From: Camarhynchus parvulus
Lineage: Eukaryota; Chordata; Aves; Passeriformes; Thraupidae
Direction of reading: 5' to 3'
Assembly (NCBI RefSeq): GCF_901933205.1
Contig: NC_044584.1
Coordinates: 10,023,001 to 10,087,000 of the forward strand
DNA: 64,000 bases
Part shown: positions 38,346 to 48,600 of the stretch, in pieces
Layout: every line of letters starts with the position of its first letter
How positions within the stretch are numbered: the stretch's first letter is position 1
Program-made: the position numbers and the translations under genes
The notes under the pieces: generated by a model
Database searches by the model: none
Told to the model about the DNA's origin: nothing
Seen by the model: the letters and a program-made list of their open reading frames with translations, nothing else

Positions 38346-41040
38346 GCCAGCCTGTGCCATGGCTGGCAGGTGACAGAGTTTCTCTCACATCCTCATATGG
38401 AGGAACTGTAAACTGAGTTTGGAACCATTCAGCTGCATTCCAAGAATGAACTGCAGTCAGTGGATAATTCCAATTCTGCATCTACATTTAGGTCTGTGTA
38501 AATAATAGTGAGGTGTTTAAGACTGTGATCTGACAAAGCTACTCTGCTCTTTAGAAAACTCAAGGCTATTCTTTGACTGAACAACATTTGAAAGAGAAAG
38601 AGTGAGAAGCTAAAGGCAGTGTTTTTCACTGCAAAGGAAATGCATCACAGTGTTTTGTCTTGTTGGAATCTGGAATGAGGGATTATGCCATTAATTCTGT
38701 GTATATTGCTCTTAACAAAACCCCTGACATCTATGGTTCTGATATTTTACAAAGACAGCACTAAAAACTGGTGAAAATCCTCTTCCCAAGCATAGCTTGT
38801 CATGCTGCAATAAATACCAAGAGCTACACAAGCACAGCCTAACCAAGTATCCAGTCTTATTCAGAAACAGCACAAAAAGTTACTAAATAGGAAGTTTTCT
38901 AAAATAAAACCTTCTATTAAGAATTGGGGTTTTAGACACTAAATTGAGTTACATTGACATTAAATCAGCCTCCCTAAAGAATAAGTTTTGTGTCAGTCTG
39001 TGAACATATTTCACAAAAAAAACCGTGTGGGGTAAAAACACAATTACCAAAGCTAAATTCTCCTTCTAGGTGGATTTACAGAAGAGTGCTCCAAAGGAAG
39101 CTGAGCACCCTTGGATGTAACTATTACTATAGCAAAATACCTTCATTCAGGTCATAGAAAAGAACACATGAATCCCAGAGTGCACATAACTCCTAAGAAA
39201 TACACATGAATGAAAGCTAAACTGAGCTAGGTATCTTCCCCTGCATGACTGACAGCCTGTTTGGGAGCTGCACACAGAATTCATTTCTGTGCTGAACCAT
39301 CCCACAGCTCTACAGCATCACATCTGTCACAAGAGGAATAAAACAAGCATTTTGGCACTTTCAATAGTTACCTCATTCACAACATACCAGCTCAGTGAAA
39401 CAGCCAAAGCCGAGACAAGCAAGTCATCATTTCACCCCAAACTAATGTTTACTTTTTTGCAAGACTGTGAAAAGCTCAGGAAGTTTGAATTTTTCTTTTC
39501 CCCAGATCACCAGATCAAAACCAGGCAGTAGGTGGTCAAAGGGAGGGTCCCCACTATTCCAGTTCCTCAGTGTCTCTGTTTCAGAAATCTTCCATTTTTT
39601 ATCCATTTCCAGAATACAAAAGAATCCCAACACTTTCACCAAGAGTTCACAGGCCACAGTAAGAAATCACTCTTTTCTCTCCAGAAATTTCCAAAGGCTG
39701 AAGCAAGGGCAGCACATCTCACACAGGGTGTATCCAGCTCCACATCTGGAAACCAGATCCAGCCTGCAGGGCAAAAACTCATCTGACCTGCCTCAGTTTT
39801 GCTGTCATTGTGTCATCTCCTGTGGCTCTGTGCATGCCCATGCATTTTGTCTCTGCCAGGCACATAGAGTGGAAGGGGGAAAAGTGCACAGGGGCTGTGG
39901 GGGATCACAGAATTTTGGACACTGTCCCAGAAAACTTTCTCTAAATTCATTTAATCCCAACAAAATTGAGTTTGGACCACCCAGACTGCAGTACACCTAA
40001 ACAAGAAAGGCAAGAAAATTGTTTTAACTTGGAGACACTTCTTTTCACTCACAAAGCCACTATGTTTTACAACAAACACACACGCACATCCTAAGTATCA
40101 AAAATACCAATTTTCCCCCACAGATTTACTTCATACCAGAGGGTTTGTACCACACACAGAGTTGGATAAGGAACCTTGAAGTCCCAATTCCCACTCCTCC
40201 ACAGAACCTCAAAAGGATGGGGAATAGTTCTTTCACATGTCAAGCTAAAAAATAAATGGTAGCATAGTGTACTGCATGAGAGGTTAAAAACCAGACTTTT
40301 TAATAATGGATGCTGTTAATTTACAGAATATTAATATAGCATCTTTCTCTACTTGATAACGGCTATTTTTTGTATTACAGAAAGGAATAGGGGCAGCTAT
40401 TACACAAAGAAACAACATTTCAGTGACACCACCAGACCTCAATTAAAAGTTCTGTGCCACTTAGTATTGCTTCAAGGGATGGTAAAGCAATACTGACCCA
40501 CTCCAAAGTGGTTTATGAATTGCTGCTGATGAGAACTCTTGCTGAATAAGCAGAATCGGTTCTTTAATGCCACTTTCTTACGAACAGCAGCAAGGAGTGG
40601 AGAGAGACAGTAATTAATGTGTTAGTATCAAGAGAAACAAAGAGCCAGCAGAGGTCTGTCCTTTCCCAGCTATCAAGCTGAGCAAGCTGCTCTAATATAG
40701 CTGGAACTGTAACAGTTCTCAGGGGCTGGACTGAGGGTGAGCAATGGCTGATTGATTAAAGTACAATCCTGACGGTATTTTAGACCCTGAATAAATATCC
40801 TTAAAAATAAAATAAAATAAAATAAAATAAAATAAAATAAGGCTGCAGGCAGCAAGTGAAGCCTGGTATAGGGGTGTGGAGCACATGAATTTAACAAGCC
40901 AAAGCTAATAGCACCTCCAAATATACCAAACATCTACAGCATGTTCAGCACAAGAACCAGGTGGATTGGAAATGGGCTTTTACCAGTGCTTTGTTATGAC
41001 AGCTGATTTCTTTGACAGTTAAGTGTTTTCTTGCAAGAAA
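38346..41040. other. Intergenic with one microsatellite
   Basis: The open frame at 39467-40000 (177 codons) is unrecognised and has no splice context. An (AAAAT)n array is listed separately. Confidence 0.55.
40803..40840. repeat. (AAAAT)n microsatellite
   Basis: Seven consecutive AAAAT units. Confidence 0.95.
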
Positions 41041-41560
41041 TCCAACCATTGTGGATTAAATGGCAAGATAAGAGTTCGTACAAAGCTCTAACGAGGTTGT
41101 GCTGCTGAGCACAGTAAGAAATGAATGAACTGCTTCTGCCCAGACCTCACTGCCAAAACAGGGGGCAGGGAGAGGTGCCCACCCTGGTTAGTGCTTCTCC
41201 CTTGGACGCACAGACACAGCCAGCTCTGCCACCTCATTTCTCACAAGCAGCACGACACGATCCTCCAGGGCTAGACAAGGTCAGCGCGGGTTTTATAGCT
41301 CGCTCAAGATGGATTTTCAAAGACTGTATTAACCACATGCAGTCCTCCAGTGGAGTCAGAGCGAAAAGCATCACCGAAGGACAAAAACACCCCAAACAAA
41401 ACAAACAAACATATAAAAATGTATTTTGTAACACCAAAACATCTCTTACCAAGTTTCCCTGACGACGTCCTGAGCCCTGGGTGAGCCAGACCCGGCCATC
41501 AGAGCAAGTTACCCCTGCAGAAAATATTTACCAGGCTGCCCACTGTCCTCAGCCAATCAG
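41041..41560. promoter_or_regulatory. Candidate CpG-enriched regulatory patch
   Basis: About a dozen CpGs in about 430 bp, against near absence in the flanks. Contains TGACGACGTCC (41459-41469, resembling a CRE half-site pair), a TATAAAAA (41413-41420) and an inverted-orientation-independent CCAAT box in AGCCAATCAG (41551-41560). It lies about 2.8 kb beyond the TRRAP poly(A) site. No transcript can be inferred from sequence alone. Confidence 0.3.
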
Positions 41561-44384
41561 TCTGGGCTGGGGGATTCCCCTCCATTTGCTAGCAATTAAC
41601 ATGAAACTCCATTCTTAAGGGGAAATAAGCAAAGAAACAAATCTTAGGGCAGCCTCTTTTTCCTGTTTCACCGGGCTCAGCTTTGCCTCTGCCATTTCTG
41701 CTTCCCTGCCTAAAATTCCCTGGATTTGCAGTGGATTCCGCTCAGTCCCTCCCCTTGGAGAAGGGCAGGGGCAGCACAGAATGGTGCCCATCAGCCATCC
41801 CTTCCCTCCTTCCCTTCTCCTGCCCAGGATTTCTCTCCCCAGGGCGGGCAGGGATCACCCAGGGGTCCCCCAGGAACAGGGGGATGCAGTGCCAGGAGCT
41901 CCCAAGCAGTTGAGGGGTTCCAGCTGGAACCAGGATGCTCCAGTCCTGGAGCAATGTGATGTTTTCTGGGGGGAATTGGAAGAAATAAAAAGATTTCTCA
42001 AAGTAAAGCATTGGATTATAACAGGGGAGGGAAATGTTTGAAGGCAGAGAGGGAGCACAACCCATGCTTGGAGCTTTCAGGGAAAGGCAATGCTCATTTA
42101 AAGATGAAAAAGCCACAAAAGAGATGAAAGTCTAAGTGAACAATTTCACAGACTTCCTCTCTTTTTTCAGCATTTCAGCACCTTAAGCTCTGGTTTAGGA
42201 GGTCCCAGGTGAGGTGACACTGCCCTTTGGCTCACAGCTCATGCACACAGGGACAGTGAGACCAGACTGAGAAGGGATGATGATGATAAACCACATACAA
42301 GTCACCAGTTGTTTCACATGTGCTCTCTTGAACCTCTTAAATGTGAAATGCACCCACACTGAGCTGATTAAAAGCTCCTGTGAGTGTGAAATCTTCTCTC
42401 TGAATAGGCTTCTACACCACAAAGGAACATTTCATACATGATATTTGAAACAGATCAGAGCCTTAAAAGCAACTTTATTCGACTGCCATTACGAAACAGA
42501 GCTTTCATTATCTGCTCTGAAAGGCTTTGAGTCATCATCTTCCAGTAATAACTAATCCCTTGCTCACTCTGCACCTGACAGTTCATGGACAGCCCAATTA
42601 CAGGAGAGGAAAGTGGCACACACCACTTCCAGAGGGTGGGCTCAAACACTCAACTCCTGTTAAAGGCTTTTGTTTCAGAGTACAATTCACTTAAGCAAAC
42701 AAGTTCTGATCATCTACTTGAGAGCAGAGTGTAATAATAAAAAGTTAAATTGCAGCAGCATCATCTAATAAAGACAGAGTCAAACATGATTACAAGAGTC
42801 AGGAGAGAAAACAGTGTAATTTGAGAAACCTGACAACTATTTGTTCTCCATATAATCTCCACAGTTTATATTTGTATCCAGGTTTTTATGCCAAACTTGC
42901 TTCTTAGTTTTTTGTATTTCTGTGCCTTGAGTGACCTCCCAGAGTGCCCAATTCACACCAACACAGGTAAATGTGCCAAAGCCAACCAATGTGTATTTTA
43001 TACAGAATTATTGCTGGCAGAACTTTGGTGTCAAGGGCTTGTGACTAGTTACCCTCATGAAGATCTGGTGAAATCTGTCTGTAACTCTACAGGGGTTAAA
43101 AAACAAACACAACAGGAGGAATTTTCAGAATGGCATAGTGCTCATACACAGAAATTTCAGAAAATTTTAAATTTGACCTCTCTTGAGTGTTTGATTTTAC
43201 TGAGTAATGGCATAGGCTTTTTTTGTGTAGTATCTAATCTGAGGGAAGAAACCTTGAAGGGAATACTTAGAGTGAATTGACATTTAATGTAGTTAACTTT
43301 CAAGTATCTGCTCAGCAAGATGCATTCTGAGCATGGATCTCTAACAAGACAGAGGCAACCCTTATCTACAGTCATAAAAAATTAAATGCAGCTAAGATAA
43401 ATGTCACATGTTGGTGAAGATAATCAGGAACTTCCTACCCCATACTTTGTCAAACCACTCTCCTGCTAATGGACAGCTGCTGCTGGTACAAGAGATGTCA
43501 GATATCCCCAGGCCCTGAAGAATGCTCATGTATAACTAAAAGCTTTCAGATTTATCTCCTGGAGCTGGTGGTAAAACTCTGGTTTAAGAGTGTGTAGGCC
43601 TTCTCACAAATTGAGGTGCATCCATAGCCGATGATCATGAAAGAGAAGCAAGTATTAACATTCGCACATTAACACCATCAGGGAGCTCATTAAAGTAACT
43701 CTCTGCTAAATATAATAAATAACTCTCTCACACCCCAAACCTTCCTTCAGGAGTATATCTGAGGTGATGCCAAGAACAAGAGAGATGTCACAAATCTAAA
43801 GACAACAAAGTTTGTCTCTTAAGTCACATTCACATTTTCCCATTAAGATTTCTATCATGGACAGGAAAGTGGCTGAATTATCTGATGACTTCCTGTCAGG
43901 GAATGCTGTCATCTCTCAGACATATCCAAGATGTGCAAATAAGAAATGATCCTGCATCTCCTCTGTGCAGTGTGTGCTGTATTTCACAGCTGCAAATATT
44001 ACAATCTTCAATAAAGGGAAGGCAACAATTCCCTTCAAGTCACGAAAGCACTGAGCTCAGTTGTGAATGACTGCAGACAGAGCGTGTTGTGACACATGCA
44101 GGAAGTGCTATGTTTTATAAGAAGATTATTCCTGCCAACATGATTTTGATAAGGAAGTAAGTCTTTGCAAAAAAAAGGGAAATTTGTTTTCTTATATAGT
44201 CCTTGGCACTCATTTATTTGAGCTTCCCCTTGTACATAGCGCCATAGAGCAAAATTCTCTTGATACAAAAGGAGCACCAAGCATGGGAATGAAGGGCCAC
44301 GCTTGTTTCATCCATCATATAATGAAGCAAAATCATACTCATAGGATAATATTAAAAATATTATAAATGAAATTAATACCACAG
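41561..44384. other. Intergenic downstream flank of TRRAP
   Basis: A GC-rich part at 41640-41960 gives overlapping frames on both strands. A 130-codon plus-strand frame at 42888-43280 is AT-rich in composition and matches nothing I know. No exon supported. Confidence 0.55.
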
Positions 44385-45391
44385 AGAGTGTTATAAAATA
44401 TTTATTTGGAAAAAAATCACTCTGTACAAATTTAACATTCTCAACACTAAAGTTTTATAAAAATGCTAACACAACAGAAAGACAAGTAAAACATTAAACT
44501 GCTCTTCTTAAATTACAAAGGAACAGGTTCATTCTAAAGAAGCTACTGTAATTCTAAACAGTAAAGAGAACTTGATAAGATTTCTGTTTTTTCTCTATTA
44601 CAGACAAATACAGATATCAAAGGATGACTTTTTCCATCCTTTTATAAACCTCCCCCCAAACACTGTCCACACCTAAACCAAATACTCTAAATGGTTTACA
44701 CTTTTACTGTACATAGCTTGTGCTCCAGGAAAAGGCAGCACAATATGATCATCATTTTCTCAGTGCCTAACAAAATCTCACTTCTATAACATTTGGTACA
44801 AAATTGTCTGTACAAAGCAACATTGCTCATGTAAATTTGAAGCAAACTTAAAAGTTAAGAGCATTTATCTGTGCCTTCATTTTGGCATTACGAAGAGAGT
44901 GATTAAGTAAAATTTCACAGAGGAAAACTCAGTAACTGGGATTACTGTATTTTTCTTTCTTTTTTTTAGTAATTACTATTGTATAAAAAATTCATATACT
45001 GCAAGTTATTAGGAATGGCAGACCCTAAATCTAACAATGCTAGTTTCATAGTCTTCATCATAAAATTAGATTTTTCTGTATATTATTTTTCTCTCTTCAT
45101 TTTTAATCTATTTGCAAAAGCTGCTGTTGCATATCAACTGCATAAACAGGAGGAAATGTCTCCTCATGAAATTAAAACCAGTAAAAACACCATACTACTG
45201 TAAACACAGCTAGAATGAAAACTGACAAAACGCAGTGTGACAGGTAAGCCGTTGTCTGGAAAGCTTTTTTCACATTTTCTTAACACAAAATATGGCTCAC
45301 ACCACAAATAACAGGAGGAAATAAAAACAACAAAAAATCCAAAAACAACAAAAACAACAAAATCCCCCCTCAAACTATTGAACGCTTCGAG
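44385..45391 (-). other. TRRAP: TRRAP 3'UTR
   Basis: About 1 kb between the stop codon and the predicted cleavage point. On the transcript strand it opens with a U-rich, GUU-repeated tract (45325-45365) and stays AU-rich. The left boundary is inferred from the AATAAA at 44401-44406 and could be off by 15 bases. A weaker ATTAAA near 45103 could give a shorter UTR. Confidence 0.75.
44401..44406 (-). terminator. TRRAP: Polyadenylation signal AATAAA of TRRAP
   Basis: TTTATT on the plus strand is AATAAA on the transcript strand. It is preceded by a TGTACAGAG and T-rich stretch, and is the only canonical hexamer in the kilobase after the stop codon. Cleavage would fall 10-30 bases further left, around 44371-44391. 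Confidence 0.7.
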
Positions 45392-45676
45392 TCACAGCCA
45401 GGGGTGCCAGGCGGGGTCCATCCTGCAGAGGTTGTCCAGGCTGTTGGCAGCTGCCACCAGGGTGTTGACTTTGCTTTCCCCTCCCTCAAACTGGGCCAGG
45501 TTGTGGAGCCGAGTCATGATGGCAGTGACAGCTTTCTGAACCAGAGAAACCAGCTGCTGGCTGTCCATGTTCTCGGGCTGCCCAGCTGCTGACAGTGGAG
45601 AGGAGGTGTCCTCTTGGGTTTTTTTGTGCCATGCGATGATTTCATCCCTTAGCACAGTTTTTAGGATGCCATCAAC
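45392..45676 (-). CDS. TRRAP: TRRAP terminal coding exon 11 of 11 (C-lobe end and FATC)
   Basis: 285 nt including TGA at 45392-45394, 94 codons. Acceptor ATATAG before GTTGATGGC. Encodes VDGILKTVLRDEIIAWHKKT, a linker with SPLSAAGQPENMDSQ, and the FATC tail VNTLVAAANSLDNLCRMD ending PAWHPWL, like the CQCYIGWCPFW-type end of mTOR. The aromatic C terminus is typical of the FATC domain. Confidence 0.98.
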   Translation of the reverse strand, partial: VDGILKTVLRDEIIAWHKKTQEDTSSPLSAAGQPENMDSQQLVSLVQKAVTAIMTRLHNLAQFEGGESKVNTLVAAANSLDNLCRMDPAWHPWL

Positions 45677-48600
45677 CTATATGAAGAAGAAAAATCAGAT
45701 TATGGCACTTAATCCACAGAATGATCAGGTTCTATCACATTACAGAATTGTAACTAGATTTTAGTCGACAGTATTTTGACACTCTTGGTGCCACATTGCA
45801 ATTTCAGACTTTTCAAGACGAGTGTGGCTTTCAAAGATTTTATTTCCTCTCCAGGTATTCCTTTTCATAAAAAGTTTCCATTACAAAAACACAATACAAT
45901 GACTCCTACAGATATTAACAACATATTAAGATATTGATACACAGATACAGTTGTGTACGCCCTATTTTTAAATTACTCCACTAAATTCATGGCTTCTACA
46001 ACACACACACACACGGACAGAAGTCTTGGGCAAAGATTTGGAACACTTTGAAAAGCTGGATGGTTTTATTGCAGTCATTACACTCTCAGGGAATATTATT
46101 TTCTGCTACACAGGAAAAGAACATTGACTACAACATCCATACATATGTATTTAATATATATACACATATATGTTATATAGGCCAGTTCTATCCTTGGATG
46201 AAAAAGAAATGCCTGCAACAAATACTTTCCTGTTGTTTCTCATCACCGAGTTGAGTTACTGGTATTAATCTGCCAACTCCAACAGTCTCAGGCTTTTAAA
46301 GCCAACTTTTATGCTGAGTCTGAGTCAAATTAAACGTTTACACATAACATAAAACATGTCCAAACATTTCCAACATTTCAGCTGGCCTTTGTGATGACCT
46401 CAGGGTAAAATTTTAAAACAAATCCGCACTATCATTGAGTTCCTACCTTCACCAAAAAAGTGCTGGTTTTGTTTATAAATTGTCAACTACAAATCTGCTA
46501 AAAAGATACACAAACCTTGAAGTTTGGCTGTGCAAAGCAGCGAGCTACTGCAATCATGGATGCAGTGAGGGGCCCTGACACCCCAATGGTGGTGAGGAAC
46601 TCGGAGATGTTGGGGGTGAGGCGGAAGGGCACCGGGCGGTTGGCGTCCAGATCTCCCGTGGCATCATTGATGTCAAAGCGAAAGTACGCCACGTTGAGCT
46701 TGCCAGTGTCCTGGGATGAACAGAAACATGCACAAAAGCAATTAAAGGAACTGATTTTCCTTCATGGAACCAAAAGTAGTTGGGTTTTTTTGTCTGTTAA
46801 TGCTGAGTTTTCAACAGCGCTTCAAAAGCGTGTTATTTGTTTAGCCAAATACCTTTTGAGCAATGAAGTTATAAATAATGGCATGCACAAAGGTAAGTAT
46901 TTCTCTCAAAATGTTGTGTCCAAACCCCTCACTAAATACATGTAATACCAAACTTGAGGAGTAGATTCCTCTGGATCCTGATCTGTATGGAGTCACTGCC
47001 AATAGACCTCTGGGACAATATTCAGTGTCCAAGGTTCAGCTGTGGGTAAACAACTGAAAATTAAGCTGAACACTTAACAGAGGGATCAAAAAATCTTAAT
47101 TGGTATGCAGACTATAGCTCTCCATGCATTAAAATGGCATTGAGACTTTAATAAATACCAACTTTGCTCTTTTTTAGGTGGCAAACATAATTTTAAATAT
47201 TGGGTTAAAACAGAAAAATCATGATTAATAGAGTTGTAGCTTGATGGATATGCTCAAAAGAGAATGGTATTTGAAAAGGGGTATAGCCCTTTAAGAAAAT
47301 GAAGCTCTATATTTTATTTTTCTTACACCTAATTGATTTAAAACAGAGGTATTTTGAAAGCAATATATTTGAAAGAAGACTAAAAAAAGAGACTTAGCAG
47401 TCATTTACATGAAGAGTTCAAATATCTAAGAACAATTTCACAAAGTTCTGAACTCTCACCACAGAGGGCAGAGCTGATGTCCATGGGGACTGCAGGTTAA
47501 AGTGCTCCCTACAGGATGTGCAATCACACAGAAATAAAAAGCCTACTGAAATGCACTGTTAATTATCTATGTTGAACTTCAGCTCATTTCAAAAGCACAG
47601 TGCAAATACCCATCTGATCCAAGACGAGAGAATGAGCAAACTGAAGCACACCTGGGCAATCTGCAGCATCTCAGGGTTGAGCCTGTTCAAGTGGAAGATG
47701 AATTCTGCAAAGCCAATGAGGGCTAACTGGATGGTGAACATCTTCCTGAAGGTCCAGTAATCCGTGGCGTTGGGGAAGGTGTGCAGGGCCCACTCCTTGA
47801 GCATGCTGCGAGGCACCATGTTACTCTGCACCTCCTTCAGGATGTCTCTGAGAACCTGCACAGCAAAAGGGTTACTTGGAAAAGGCATTTTTAATGCTCT
47901 AAAGCAACTACCAATCTGCTCTTAATCGCTGTATCTCGTTTTAGGAAAAGCAAAAAAAAAAAATCTACCAAAATATTTAATTACTATAGCATATACTAGG
48001 CCTAATTAGTTAGAAAAAGAAGGATCTGTTCTGTTACACCAGAAAGCATGATAGTCATGTTGACTCCAATTAAAGGGCTGTTAAAGTTTCAAATGTAAGA
48101 ATTCTGAAAATAGAAAGAAGTGTTACATAGCACTCCCATTTTTATTTTGTAACAAAGAAAGTCTGAGACAATTGTTTAAACTACATTTGTAATACGTATT
48201 TACTGTGTATTTTCTAATAGCTGTATTTGGAATGGGACTGGCATTTTATCTATGAATTTGCACTAACCCTAACTAAAAAAAAAAAACCATAAAACCACCT
48301 TATACATCACAACTGTTTGTTTGGTGGAGGTTACAGAGAGAGAGCTTTGTTCTTTCTGATTACTTCATTTATTAGGTGAAATTGCCCAACTGCTTCTGTT
48401 TGGCTAAGATGAATGGATCCACCGGCAATTTTAAGAGAAATATTAGAAGAACATGGGAAGCCTGCCTCACATACCATACTGTAGCTGCTTATGTAAATTA
48501 GAAATGCTGCTCCCCATGCTGTCAATTAATTATTTTTAAAGCACTATACAAGAGAGAAAAAAAAAAAATCAATCAGCACCCTGCCTGTTTTCAGTGGCAT

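Noticed and set aside
42888..43280. 130-codon plus-strand frame near the TRRAP 3' end as a small gene or the last exon of a convergent neighbour
   Set aside because: The product does not resemble SMURF1 or any known protein, and there is no clear acceptor or poly(A) pairing.
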